64,000 nt of DNA from Palaemon carinicauda (GCF_036898095.1 NC_090750.1:93962245-94026244); one strand, 5' to 3'. Shown: positions 11,085-22,974, counted from the first letter of the stretch. Made by a program: numbers and translations. Notes: generated by a model not told the origin, from the sequence alone.

Positions 11085-11410
11085 AATCCCTTGATAGACT
11101 CTTTAACTACGGTAAGCAGCTCTTCTAGGAGAAGGACACTCCAAAATCAAACCATTGTTCTCTAGTCTTGGGTAGTGCCATAGCCTACGTACCATGGTCT
11201 TCACTGTCTTTGGGTGGAGATAGCTTGCTTGAGGGTACACTGGGGAACACTATTCTATCTTATTTCTCTTCCTCTTGATATTTTGAATTCTTTATAATTA
11301 TGCATGATTTATTTTAATGATATTGCTGTGCTTAAACTTTTCTTGTAGTTTATTTCCTAATTTCCTTTCCTCACTGGGCTATTTTCCCTGTTCCAGCTAA
11401 AGTTGGTTCA
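11085..11410 (-). repeat. Dispersed repeat family A, copy
   Basis: Reverse complement of family A from the AGCAGCTCTTCTAGGAGAAG block to the CTCACTGGGCTATTTTCCCT block. It is truncated before the CTAAGCTACAACC terminus. Confidence 0.8.
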
Positions 11411-11487
11411 TACAGTAGTGCTAATTATTGGGATAAAGTAGAACCCTGACAAAACTTGAATGTATGATTGTGTTATTTTTATTATTA

Positions 11488-12035
11488 CTTGCTAAGCTAC
11501 AACCCTAGTTGGAAAAGAAAGATATAATCTCAGGGGCTCCAACAGGGAAAATAGCCTAGTGAGGAAAGGAAACTAGGAAACCTAGAATATTTCAAGAAGA
11601 GTAACATTAAAATAAATATCACCTATATAAACTATAGAAACTTAAACAAAACAAGAGGAAGAGAAATGAAATAGAACAGTGTGCCGGAATGTACCGACTA
11701 ACCCAAGACAGTGGAAGATCATGGTACAGACGCTATGGTACTGCGCAAGAGTAGAGAACAATGGTTTGATTCTGGAGTGTCCTTTTCCTAGAAGAGCTGC
11801 TTACCAAAGTTTGTCTCTTCTACCCTTACCAAGAGGAAAGTGGCCTCTGAACAATTACAGTGCAGTAACCCCTTTGGTGAAAAAGAATTGTTTGGTAATC
11901 TGTGTTGTCAGGTGTATGAGGACAGAGGAGAATATGTAAAGTATAGGCAAAGGGAAAATAAACCGTAACCAGAGAAAAGGATCCAATGTAGTACTGTCTG
12001 GCCAGTCAAAGGACCCCATAGCTCTCTAAAGGTAG
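11488..12035 (+). repeat. Dispersed repeat family A, long copy
   Basis: Direct copy from CTTGCTAAGCTACAACCCTA, preceded by a TTATTATTA tract, through the GGATCCAATGTAGTACTG and GGCCAGTCAAAGGA blocks. This makes it one of the two most complete copies in the window. Confidence 0.88.
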
Positions 12036-13199
12036 TATCTGAAGAACAGTGCTCCTCAACATCCAGATCTTTTTATGGACAAAATCTTGCGGTATAAGTC
12101 ATTTTAAATCATCAGAGTTTTTATTGTAAATATACTTTTACAAATTGTGATCTGTCGTCAATTACCCCAAAAAATATTGGCCTTTTAAGAAAGTAAGAGT
12201 TTTGGTGATCAATCTATTGTAAGGAAATGTTTTAATTATTTTGTTCCATCTTGTTTTGAGTGTTGTTCTCCTGTCTGGTCTTTAGCTCCTGACTGATTTT
12301 AATTTGTTTGACAAAAACTTGGCAATCTTAATTTCCTTCTTCCTTATTTGGATAATCTGTTGTTGGTACGACCATAAAACAATATCCAATATCCATGTCG
12401 GCATGGATTCGCAAGGTCATCGACCTGGCAGTTAATCCTGACCCTTCTCCACCACGATGACCCAGAGCTCAGACATAAAGGGCATTGCAACGTCCTCGGT
12501 GTTAAAAAAGAACTACTGTGGCGCAGGTATTGCAAGCGGGCATGTGGAAGTGTTTTAGACCTTCACCACCCACAGGAGCATTGAAGCAATTTCCATTGGT
12601 CCTGTGGTGGTGGCACAAGTGGTCTAAACACCTCAAGTTCCTTGATGGAAAAGTAGCAGAGAGTTGAGGGCCGAGGTTACCCAGGTTAGTCTGGGGTGAA
12701 TGAGTTAGAATGATTGGTTTCTTTCTATCCTTCACCTTCCTCTCCCTTGGGGAATCATCCTCATGGTACTCGGCACAGCTGATCTCACTACTCTGCTGGT
12801 TAGATCCATTTTCTGTGTAATTTAGTTGAAAATTATACTTGTTGCGTCCTCAGTACCCCTAAAGAGAAGAAATTGGATGAGGTCTAGTACTCCGATTCCT
12901 ATGACTGAGAACCCGTACCTAGACCAGCCACATTGCTAGTGTTGCAAACACACAGCTTGCGCAGGCCGCCAGTGTACAACATTTTTTTGTGAAGCGCTGG
13001 GTTCCTACTGATAACAATCTATATCGTAACGAGAGAACCTTGGTCAAATGCCAAGTCAGTTGGCACAGACCTCCTCCCTCCTACGAGGTAAGTCATCCCC
13101 TATAAATTGCGAGAGTTTGTATAGAGTGATGGAACAAATGACAATTATAGAAGTATTTATACAAATTGGCCTGCTAGCCCTCTCCCCCAAGAAAGTCCT
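12036..13199. other. Unassigned; possibly repeat-derived
   Basis: Positions 12344-12735 are open on the minus strand for 60-80 codons in two frames with several Cys/His pairs. They could be a decayed retroelement gag leading out from the DIRS-like terminus at 13200. I do not recognise a family and do not call a gene. Confidence 0.3.
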
Positions 13200-13415
13200 G
13201 CCTGCAAGAAAAGAGGGTGATCAGCCCAGGTGTGTGTGAGTAAGCTGGGTAGCCGGCTACCCCTATCCCTCCTGCCATCTAGCGGTTGGGTTAGTTATCC
13301 CTCGATAAAATTTTATGGCCCTTCTTTCAGCCATGCCCAAAGTAATATCCCCTATAAATAACTCCAGGTTTGTTTCGTTAGGAAAAATACAAATTACTTT
13401 CAAATGTCATATCAC
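13200..13415. repeat. DIRS-like inverted-terminal-repeat sequence (solo)
   Basis: Shares the ordered blocks GTGTGTGAG, GG-TAGCCGG, CCCCT/CTAGC, TAAAAT-TATGGC, AATAATATCCC, AACTCCAGGTTTGT and AGGAAAAATACAAATTACTT with the sequences at 59225-59410 and, inverted, at 57015-57200. The latter two flank a DIRS remnant. No recombinase is adjacent, so it is a solo or truncated end. Confidence 0.55.
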
Positions 13416-13441
13416 AAAACATTGCATACCCATACATCTGT

Positions 13442-13446
<5 letters not shown>

Positions 13447-13517
<71 letters not shown>
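13447..13517. repeat. (CT)n microsatellite
   Basis: About 35 CT units. The Ser-Leu open frame across it is an artefact. Confidence 0.98.
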
Positions 13518-13519
<2 letters not shown>

Positions 13520-13520
<1 letters not shown>

Positions 13521-13712
13521 TTTAAACCATTTTCTTGCAATAGCAGAGATAATTCGCCGTCATCGGATAGCTCATAGTTTTATAACTCTTGCAAACTGTT
13601 GAACAATTTATTTGAAATACATGGGCAATATTTGCCTTCTTCTCTCCGCTATCTGGTTTCTTGATAATGGCTACTTTCATTTCCACTGAAATGGCTCGCC
13701 ATTTCTTCACAC
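13520..13712 (-). pseudogene. Decayed pogo/Tigger-type N-terminal helix-turn-helix
   Basis: The minus-strand frame opens with MKKWRAISVEMKVAIIKK, followed by a PDSGEKKANIAHVF segment and a Ser-Thr-Val turn. This is the layout of the psq/CENP-B N-terminal helix-turn-helix in Tigger-type transposases (compare the intact protein ending at 24831: METKLEIVKKYESGMRLSAI). Similarity ends after about 45 residues and no catalytic domain follows, so it is a fragment. Confidence 0.55.
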
Positions 13713-14134
13713 TACCAGCACTATCGCCACTAATCTTTGTGCTTCAATGCACTACCACTAGCAATCTGCTTATCAGCCATAGATAATGTTATTGTAATTT
13801 ATGGTATTAAGGCGGAGGTAATACGCACAAACAGCCACGAATATCACAGTAGCAAACACAATAAATTTTGAACACAGCGGATTGGTGCTGCTTACCATTG
13901 GCCGCGGCTGGATCAGGACCCAGTCGGGAGTGGCGCAAATTACAAAATTATAACTCCACGGAGTTTGAACATATTTCTTACTTGCGGTAGTTGTTTGTGA
14001 ATCTGAAAGTTTGCAACACGGATGTGTGTACTGCATACTGTAGGTAATAGAAAAATTGATAAAAATGTTCTTTATTGTACAGTACTGTTAGTGTTATAGT
14101 AGTTCATTACATTCGTACATTTAAGTATTTTCAT

Positions 14135-14441
14135 TTAACCCTTTTACCCCCAAAGGACGTACTGGTACGTTTCACAAAAGCCATACCTTTATCCCCATGG
14201 ACGTACCGGTACGTCCTTGCAAAAAAAATGCTATAAAATTAATTTTTTCATATTTTTTATAATTTTTTAAGAAAATTCAGGCATTTTCCAAGAGAATGAG
14301 ACCAACCTGACCTCTCTATGACAAAAATTAAGGCTGTTATAGCAATTTTAAAAAAATATTTTGCAAAATGTGCTTGGAAAAAAAAAACCCTTGGGGTTAA
14401 TGGTTGGAAAGTTCCAAATTGCCTGGGGGTAAAAGGGTTAG
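14135..14441 (+). mobile_element. piggyBac-like MITE (family B), copy 2
   Basis: Left flank is TTAA and right flank TTAG, a one-base decay of the duplication. Ends are CCCTTTTACCCCCA and TGGGGGTAAAAGGG. The internal palindrome GGACGTACCGGTACGTCC is intact. Confidence 0.85.
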
Positions 14442-14585
14442 AACATATTAACCTCCACTTTTCACAGTAAAAGTACTGTCTTGTTAAAAAAACTTTGCTA
14501 CATTTTTAACTTAATGAATCTACTTAATGTATAGAATATTTAATCTAATGACCTTATAATAAATTCTTTATTCCTCAACTATCAA

Positions 14586-14820
14586 CTCGGTTGAGTCCCT
14601 TGTCAGGCTGGGAGGAACATAGAGAGGAGAGGTCCCCTTTTTTGTTTCATTTGTTGATGTCGACTACCCCCCAAAATTTGGGGAAGTGCCTTGGTATATG
14701 TACATACATACATACATATACCAAGGCACTTCCCCCAATTTTGGGGGGTAGCCGACATCAACAAATGAAAAAAAAAAGGGGGGGGGACCTCTACTCTATG
14801 TTCCTCCAGCCTAACAAGGG
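14586..14820. repeat. Family C repeat as inverted pair, CATA in the centre
   Basis: A minus-oriented family C 5' half (TTGAGTCCCTTGTCAGGCTG to TTGGTATATG) meets a plus-oriented one across a (TACA)n centre. The arms are about 110 bp. Confidence 0.9.
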
Positions 14821-15962
14821 TACTGATGATTAAATAAATTTGACATGCTTTTCGTTTTTAGATTTAGCTAAACTGTACATTTGTCTCCACTCTTACTCAC
14901 TTAGTCTACACACATTGGTAAATCTCATATGGTAATATAGCATTTGAAACTTTCCAAATATGTATTGCACTTACCACGTCAGCATGGAGACATATTTGCT
15001 CTAGAGGCCACTTTTAGGCCACTTTACTTGAGACCGCATCATCCTTCTCAAGAGTCACTTCTATAAATATTATCGGTCATGCTAACTTTTTAAAACATGC
15101 AAATATTTCTATTCTCCACTCCTCATTCAACTAATAGTATACTTGTATGTATTGACCCAGAATAAATTGTGAAACAGCATAGATACAGGACATAGTCTCC
15201 ATTATTTATCCAGGTCCAGTTGTTCGTAAATCTCTACACCAAGCTGTATTCCTTGGCAATTTCTAATGATTTTTTTAGTTTCTTAAATATTTTTTAAAAA
15301 ACTTCCTGTTTCATAAAAGCCATTTGTTTCCTATCTTTATTCTTGATTGCCTAACTCATTTAACATGCCTACAGCTAGTCTTCTGTAGTGAACGACACCT
15401 CGCAGTAACGGGGGATTTTGAGGAGGGAGAAGTCTAATTGGAAAGGGACCGCTGGTAGTGGTATCACTCGCCCCAGTTTTAATACCGACACCCTTTAGGG
15501 GTGAGCGAGCTGGATATATTCCTGGCATTCCATGTAACTTTTTTCTTTGGTATATTTAGCAGTATTTATACCTTTGAAATGGTGCTTTAAGGAACATTTC
15601 ACAGAGCGACACAGGTTGAGCCCAGAAATAGCTTTTTCCTTCAAAATCCCTTTTTTATTCACTGTAGCTTTTATATTTTGTAGTTTTCATGTTCATCACA
15701 CTTCATTTTTTCTAAATCTCTTCTTACCCTTGTATACCAATGAACAGTTCCTACTGTACCCAGCAATTCATGGTGAAGTTAGACAAAATATCCGCTTATT
15801 TCACCTTATTTCTTGAACTCTAAAACTACAATTAATCCATTTTCACCTTCATTTTACACAAGTACCTATTCACGCACAGGCACTTTAGTACACTTAGTTT
15901 TACCTTAAATAATGATCTTGAAACCTTACTTTATACAAATTTTACACTTAAGTATTACCCCT
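14821..15962. other. Unassigned stretch
   Basis: AT-rich, with a less AT-rich island at about 15390-15620 that has no recognisable homology. No gene is called. Confidence 0.4.
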
Positions 15963-16340
15963 GTTATTATTATTGTTGTTATTATTACTATCCAAGCTAC
16001 AACCCTAGTTGGAAAAGCAAGATGCTATAAGCCCAGGGGCTCCAACAGGGAAAAATAGCCCAGTGAGAAAAGGAAATAAGGAAATAAATAAATGAAGAGA
16101 ACAAATTAACAATAAATTATTCTAAAATAAGTAACAACGTCAAAACAGACATGTCATATATAACTATTAACGACATCAAAAACAAATATGTCATAAATAA
16201 ACTATAAAAAGACTCATGTCCGCCTGGTCAACAAAAAAGCATTTGCTCCAACTTTGAACTTTTGAAGTTCTACTGATTCAACCACTCGATTATCATCTGT
16301 TTGCAGATAATAATATAGTATTGTTTTAAAAACGCTACGT
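15963..16340 (+). repeat. Family A repeat, divergent subfamily
   Basis: A TTATTATTATT-type tract followed by CCAAGCTACAACCCTAGTTG and the first 130 bp of family A. It then continues into a different 3' half (GTCCGCCTGGTCAAC, ATTTGCTCCAACTTTGAACT, GAAGTTCTACTGATTCAACC) not shared with other copies here. This indicates a second subfamily using the same head. Confidence 0.75.
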
Positions 16341-16574
16341 AATACCTACCCAAGTCATGAGTCTATCAATCAAAGCTGCGTTCCAACTTATACTGCAGTG
16401 TTATCTTTTATATTGTCATCTCACATCACCATATTACATGTGAAACCTTTTTTCGTCCTTTGAATACAGTATGCATTCTTTTCAAGTATAGGATGCATCT
16501 CTTCAAACAGTTTTTATACCCAGGTCTACCAAACTTCATTTTTAATAAATTCCTGACATTCTCTTTTTCACATC

Positions 16575-16884
16575 TTAACCCTTTTACCCCCAGGCTCTTT
16601 GGAAATTTCCAACCCTTAACCCCCAAGGGGTTATTTTTTCCCCAGCACATTTTGCAGTATATTTTTTTTAAAATTGCTCTAACAGCCTTAATTTTTGTCA
16701 TAGAGAGGTCAGGTTGGTCTCATTCTCTTGGAAAATGCCTGAATTTTCAAAAAAAATTATCAAAAATATGAAAAAAAAAATTTTCTTAGCATTTTTTTGC
16801 AAGGACGTACCGGTACGTCCATGGGGGTAAAGGGATGAGTTTTGTGAAACGTACCAGGACGTCCTTTGGGGGTAAAAGGGTTAA
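16575..16884 (-). mobile_element. piggyBac-like MITE (family B), copy 3
   Basis: Perfect TTAA on both sides, inverted relative to copies 1 and 2. The GGACGTACCGGTACGTCC palindrome and TTGGAAATTTCCAA are both intact. Confidence 0.88.
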
Positions 16885-16987
16885 CTATATATACACACAC
16901 TCCACATGACCTTCCATTCCACAACCTGTACATGGGCTTCTTAAAGCCTAACCTATTTTAGAAAAATGATTCTTTGGGCCATGATAA

Positions 16988-17217
16988 TCATACATACATA
17001 CATACATATACCAAGTCATTTCCCCCAATTTTGGGGGGTAGCCGACATCAACAAAGAAACAAAAACAAAAAGGGGACCTCTACTCTCTTGTGTCCCTTGT
17101 TAGGCTGAGAGGAACGTAGAGAGTAGATGTCCCCTTTTTGTTTTTGTTTCTTTGTTGATGTCGGCTACCCCCCAATATTGGGGGAAGTGCCTTGGTATAT
17201 GTATGTATATATGTATG
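16988..17217. repeat. Family C repeat as a long near-perfect hairpin
   Basis: CATACATACATACATATACC opens the left arm, and the mirrored GGTATATGTATGTATATATG closes the right. The arms of about 110 bp meet near 17100 at GTGTCCCTTGTTAGGCTG. If transcribed it would form an extended RNA duplex. Confidence 0.9.
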
Positions 17218-17751
17218 ATTACAGCACTCCACATAAGTGCTATGGGATCTAATCCAGTATTCTTGAAACATTTAGCGTAATCTGACTCCTGTAACAATCT
17301 TTCACACGCGGATCTACTTTGCCGGAGCTAAAAACAGATACCCATTGACCACCTAGTTATTCTTCTCACCCATTCCATTGTTCTTGAAATACCCTTCAAT
17401 CTGCCTTTTCTTCTTATATCCCTCTTAGACTTTGCAATCATATCTCTTCACTCCGGTGTTGACAGCATGTACTCAGTTACAATATATTTTCATTCTCTTA
17501 CACTTTCATTCTCATACTGCTCTTCAAATGTCTTATCCACAACATTAGGCTGCTGGTTTTCAAGTCTGTTTCCATATGACTTAAGGACATTTTGTTTTGA
17601 AAGCTATTCAAAAGGAACAATTTCTGTTTGGACAGATAAATAGGTGTTAGAAGAGGTAGAGCATTTCTGTTACACTGAAGTCAGGAGTCAAATCGAGAGG
17701 CATTAACAAGGAGAAATAGTCTCCCCCAAAGTCCTCTTATATAATGTTGTA
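17218..17751. other. Unassigned stretch
   Basis: No recognisable gene or shared repeat. Confidence 0.4.
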
Positions 17752-18060
17752 TTAACCCTTTTACCCCCAGGCTATTTGGAAATTTCCAACCCTTAACCCC
17801 CAGGGGGTTATTTTTTTCCCAGCACATTTTGCAGTATATTTTTTTTCTAATTGCTCTAACAGCCTTAATTTTTGTCATAGAGAGGTCATGTTGGTCTCAT
17901 TCTCTTGGAAAATGCCTGAATTTTCTCAAAAAATTATCAAAAATATGAAAAATAAAACTTTTATAGCATTTTTTTGCAAGGACGTACCGGTACGTCCAGG
18001 GGGTAAAGGGATGGCTTTTGTGAAACGTACCAGTATGTCCTTTGGGGGTAAAAGGGGTAA
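17752..18060 (-). mobile_element. piggyBac-like MITE (family B), copy 4
   Basis: TTAA precedes CCCTTTTACCCCCA on one side. The other flank reads GTAA, a decayed duplication. Internal structure is the same as the other copies, with a few bases lost around the central palindrome. Confidence 0.82.
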
Positions 18061-18658
18061 TAAAAAAAGGGAAAGCCTTGTACAATATGGCTTAGCGACA
18101 TTGGCTGCACAGTCAAGGAAAATGGTACATACATTGATAACGGTGGTGGTACAGTTTGGTTTGGGTTGCTAATGTGGCAATGTAACTGTTAGGTTCTTAT
18201 AGAGGGGAGAGATGCATGGGATAGTTTATTCAACAAGACAGCGAGCTAATATACAGATAGTTGCGAACAAAAATGACAAAATTCAAACCAAAAGAGACAT
18301 TTGATAGCAAACTTAAACAGGTTTATATTACTAGAGCAGGGGAGAGCGAGAGAAAAAAAAAACTAACGTTAGTGTACGATCATGTATGAAACTCGTGCTA
18401 TACACACCATGTTCTTGTTTTCCCTTTTTTTTTATAAGAATTGGATATGCAGACTTTGATGATCTATTGCATGATGTACTTTTATCACAGTGTGCGTAAG
18501 TTCAAAGTTGGTATACAATTATACATACAGTACTTATATCTTTTACTAGATGTTGGCTTAGGCTGTCACATTAATTCGTCACCACAGATCAGACATTTTT
18601 ATATGTTCATATCTATCATGGGGTAATTATAAACATACAATTGTGCCTTTCACATATA
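18061..18658. other. Unassigned stretch
   Basis: No gene or repeat recognised. Confidence 0.4.
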
Positions 18659-18971
18659 ATACCCCTTTTACCCCCAGGCTCTTTGGAAATTTCCAACCCT
18701 TAACCCCCAAGGGGTTATTTTTTCCCCAGCACATTTTGCAGTATATTTTTATTTTAATTGCTCTAACAGCCTTAATTTTTTGTCATAGAGAGGTCAGGTT
18801 GGTCTCATTCTCTTGGAAAATGCCTGAATTTTCTCAAAAAATTATCAAAAATATGAAAAAAAAAAATTTTCATAGCATTTTTTTGCAAGGACGTACCGGT
18901 ACGTCCATGGGGGTAAAGGGATGAGTTTTGTGAAACGTACCAGTACGTCCTTTGGGGGGTAAAAGGGATAC
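18659..18971 (-). mobile_element. piggyBac-like MITE (family B), copy 5, flanked by ATAC
   Basis: The ends CCCTTTTACCCCCA and GGGTAAAAGGG are present, but the flanking tetranucleotide is ATAC on both sides (18659-18662 and 18968-18971) instead of TTAA. Internal palindromes are intact. Confidence 0.82.
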
Positions 18972-19314
18972 CTGTATATCATAGTGTGAGATATAATAGT
19001 TAATTCACAGCAATCTATAACGCCACCCCTAACAAAATGCGTTCCATTTTTCTCAATACGGCAGCCTGTGTTTCTGCATTACAGAGTAGTATAGGCCGTA
19101 TTGCATATGGTTTTCCCTTCTCTACTAATTGGACATTATATAATAAGATCTTCGGTGCAGACAATTTTTTTTTATGATGCTGCTACTTTTCTGTAGGGCC
19201 CTCTTGCTTCCAGCTTTGAATTCCACTGTAACAGAAATACCTTTCCTAAGACCTTTATCTGTCCCAGCAGGTTAATTTACTTGATCATTTGCTTTATATT
19301 TGATTTAAAATCAC

Positions 19315-19621
19315 TTAACCCTTCTACCCCCAAAGGAAGTACTGGTACATTTCACAAAACTCATCCCTTTACCCCCGTGGACGTACCGGTACGTCCTTGC
19401 AAAAAAATGCAATAAAATTTTTTTTTTCATATTTTTGATAATTTTTTTGAGAAAATTCAGGCATTTTCCAAGAGAATGAGACCAACCTGACCTCTCAATG
19501 ACAAAAATTAAGGCTGTTAGAGCAATTTAAGAAAAATATACTGCAAAATGTGCTTGAAAAAAATAACCCATGGGGGTTAAGGGTTGGAAAGTTCCAAATA
19601 GCCTGGGGATAAAAGGGTTAA
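19315..19621 (+). mobile_element. piggyBac-like MITE (family B), copy 6
   Basis: TTAA on both sides. One substitution in the left end (CCCTTCTACCCCCA) and one in the right (TGGGGATAAAAGGG). The GGACGTACCGGTACGTCC palindrome is intact. Confidence 0.85.
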
Positions 19622-20029
19622 TAAACATTACTTAATCCAACACACATCTTGACACCATCTGTCAGCTTTATGATCTTGAACCACATATTTCTATGCAACT
19701 TTGTTGGTGGTTTACATATTTTTCATTAATCCTGGTCTGGTCATCATTAGGTTCATTTTGTTATACATGGATTTTCAAATATCTTAATCGGTACTAACCA
19801 CCACCACTTTCTCAGATTAATATCAATGCTTCACTTCCATAGATGATTGTCTTTTTAAAATCTATTCATGATGTAGTGGTTATTGGGGCTGTGAGGACAA
19901 GATATATTTTCTTTATTCAACAGTTTTTACAATTGCATGTGATCACACAATTTACTTTCATATGCTCACAACTCTACCGTTAATGATAATCATGAAACTG
20001 ACCTTCGTATTTATTTTCCCTCTTAACGA
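19622..20029. other. Unassigned stretch
   Basis: AT-rich and non-repetitive within this window. Confidence 0.4.
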
Positions 20030-20479
20030 GAGAATGCCTTGATGAAGTCATTGGGCTTCAGCACGGTATATCATTCCCGTGCTGAAGGCTTGTGACGGGC
20101 AAGAGGGCTCTCGAACTGGGGAATTTCTTTTTCTCAGTTTGACTCTAAATTTCTCTCATTCTTTTTCTATTACCTCTTATTGCTTATTCCTCCTTCATAA
20201 TTATCAGCTGTCTCCAACCTTGCTGTCAAAACTCTTTTACCCATTTCACTGTCCAGGTTTTTTAGAGGGGACATTGTATCCATGATCGGTTTTTATTTCA
20301 AAATCAATTGTGGGAGCTGTGGTGGTCTTGCCAACTGCCCGAAAACGTTTGGACACCTAGGAGTGTCAGTATTCCCATACTGGCACGCGGAACTATCTCT
20401 TAGGAAATTTGGCCTTCGGATTCCAGGGGTTGGCGATTTCATAGAGATAGGACTCTCGGCATTCTGTCCGGTTTGCCTG

Positions 20480-20575
20480 CCACTATGATTAGAGTGGGGA
20501 TGATTGTATTCTTGAAATGCTCTCAGTCCCATCAAGTGGGTTTGGCATACACTTGAGCCACTCTAATCATAGTGG
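20480..20575 (+). promoter_or_regulatory. 18 bp perfect inverted repeat in the LINE 5' UTR
   Basis: CCACTATGATTAGAGTGG at 20480-20497 and its exact complement CCACTCTAATCATAGTGG at 20558-20575 could pair across a 60-base loop. A second, smaller stem (CAGCACGG..CCGTGCTG) lies near 20058-20083. Function is unknown; they could structure the 5' UTR RNA. Confidence 0.6.
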
Positions 20576-20787
20576 TACCATCCCTTTGTGGTAGGGTAGG
20601 GAGTGGACATTTGGTAAGCAGCTTTCGCAGGTGTCATTGGTGGAGAAATTAATTCCAGGAAAGGCTAACGGTGTCTTCTTTGGAATTTCAGACATTCTTA
20701 ATATTTTCTCTCCCTTAAACTTTATTTTTTTCCATTGTATTTTTTTCATTGTTATTATGACCCCTTCCCTCCCCCCAAAAATAATTA

Positions 20788-22176
20788 ATGAGTAAACTTA
20801 ATGTTCCCCGTACCCCTGGATCAAATGGCGAACCCCAGACACCGTTGACAACTTCTGCTTGTTTAAGTAAGGAAAGCTCTGTTGACAACCTCGGCAATAA
20901 AAAGGATTCCTCCAACAATACTTCTCTGACCAGTGTAGTTAAAGACAATTTATCGGCACTGATGGAAAATGATTCTTGTAATAACAGTAATACTTTACTC
21001 TGGTTCTGGCTCATTACCAGATCCAACAAAAGATCTGAAAATTCTCCTCTTAAAAAACATACCATTTGGTTGTAGCTATGACATAATTCATGAAGCCTTC
21101 TGTAGATTTGGGGCAATCAAAGAAATTTTATTGGAGCTTAATGGTAGTAAAGGCTTTTGGGAATGCTTTGGTATCATTTTCAAGTTTTGAGATTGCTTTA
21201 GAAGCAAATAAAAATTTAGAGAGTATAAAAATTGACAATTGTTTGATTTCTGGGGCTCTATGTGATAAAGCACCAAGACACCTAGAGGTATATAAACCAG
21301 AAGAATGGATGGAAAAAGAAATAGAGCATAGACTTCCAGAAGTAAGAACCCCCAAGCCTCCAACATGGATAATTGCATTTCGGAAGATAGATAATTATAA
21401 CTATTATAAAATTAGTAAATTTATACAAAAAAAGTTGGTTTAATTAAAAGTAAGGATATTAGCTGATACGGTAAGCAATCTGTTTTGATTAATGCAAAAT
21501 CAGATACTCAAGCTCACATGCTTTGTGGCATGAAGATTGCAGAAATTGATCCTATTAAGGATATTAAACCACATATGAGGTTCAGCTATGGTAAAGGAGT
21601 AGTTTTTGATAAAGATCTATATGAATTTTCAGAACCAGAAATTCTGGACATGTGCCCTGCTAATGTTTGGAAAGTAAGTAAGATCCCTCAAACAAGCATG
21701 GTAGTTTTAACATTTAAAACCCCTGTTATATATACCAGATCATATAATTATTGAGAATGAAAGAGTACATGTTCGAGAATATAAACCTAGGCCTTTACAA
21801 TGCTTTAATTGTTTCAAGTACGGTCACCCTTCCCGGTACTGCAATAATACGAAGATCTGTATTAAGTGTTCTTTGTTAGAACATGGCCAATGCAACAGAG
21901 ATACAACCTGTGCAAACTGTAAAGATCATCATAAATCAAATGATAAAAGATGTAGAGAATACAAGAAAGAAGAAGCTGCAATCTTGAAAGCAAATGCTGA
22001 ACATATAAGTGTAGGTTATGCAAAGTATTTACTCAATCGGCAACTTAATTTTGCTCGCGCGGTTAAGATGCCACCAAAAGATTATAATCCACTACCCCTT
22101 ACTACCACAGGGGGACCAGTGGTAGCACCTGGCCCGTCAGGTGCATCTCCCTTACTGTTAGTGGTAGTAGCCCAGC
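20788..22176 (+). pseudogene. Jockey-like ORF1 (gag-like), 5' part, frameshifted
   Basis: ORF1 of Jockey elements binds element RNA. The start at 20788 (MSKLNVPRTPG) opens a Ser/Thr/Asn-rich head. An RRM-like region follows (KILLLKNIPFGCS, then FGAIKEILLELN) at about 21040-21280. A GMKI..PHMRFSYGKG region comes at 21530-21600. Three CCHC-type knuckles lie at about 21800-21960 (CFNCFKYGHPSRYC fits CX2CX4HX4C, then CIKC and CANC). Frame changes near 20985, 21165 and 21745 and a stop near 21443 break it. The frame runs into the Tigger insertion at 22177 and resumes at 25358. Confidence 0.85.
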
Positions 22177-22974
22177 TACAGTGATGCCTCAGGATACGAA
22201 ATTAATCCGTTCAGGATGCGGTTTCGTATCCTGATGTTTTCGTATCCTGAGTCGCGTTTTACATGTAAATAGCCTAATCCGTTCCAAGCCTTATAAAAAG
22301 TCACCTTTTCTTTCATAAACACGCTAAACTGTAGTAATAAACATGCATTGCAGCCATTTCTATCATTCAATAATTAACACAACCGTTAAAAACAGCCTAA
22401 TCCATTCCAGAAACCACTATGAGATTATTCAATAATGTACAGTACGTAGTTATAGCCAAGTTATCCCCCCCAAGCCCAAAGAAAACGGTCCGTTTTCTTT
22501 ACTACGGTACGATACTGTATAAAAGTTACGGTACTGTATGTACGTAAAGCATTTAGATCAGTGAAGGTGTATTGTTACTGTACCTGTACGTACACCTAAA
22601 TTAATTATTGATACTGTACCTGTACACTCTGAAAAAAAGGTTACAGTTAATTAGTGTAACAAAAAAGTTGAAACTTACCTTTTGAGTGAGACGATGTCCG
22701 ATAGCGAAGTCGCGGCAGAGGAGGATGGCATAAGGCAGAAAACGTAACAAGTGACAGACTACGTACAGTAATTTACACACTTAACACATTAACACTTAAA
22801 CTTTACAAAATAAAAAAAAATGGCAGAAATAATTAACACTTAACATTACGTATGGAAAACTATAAAATGAAAGAAAAAATTACTTTAACACTTAACGGTA
22901 ACATAAAACTTAAAATTGAATTTTTTTTTTTTTTTTTTTTTTGCCTTTTTATAACTTTACGTTTTTCTTATTTT

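Noticed and set aside
13315..13602. 95-codon frame rich in Ser-Leu
   Set aside because: It is a translation of the (CT)n microsatellite.
16426..16701. Open frame of 91 codons on the minus strand, repeated at 17681 and related frames at 16460, 17888, 18643
   Set aside because: These are translations of the family B MITE. The same peptide appears at each copy because the DNA repeats, and no known domain is present.
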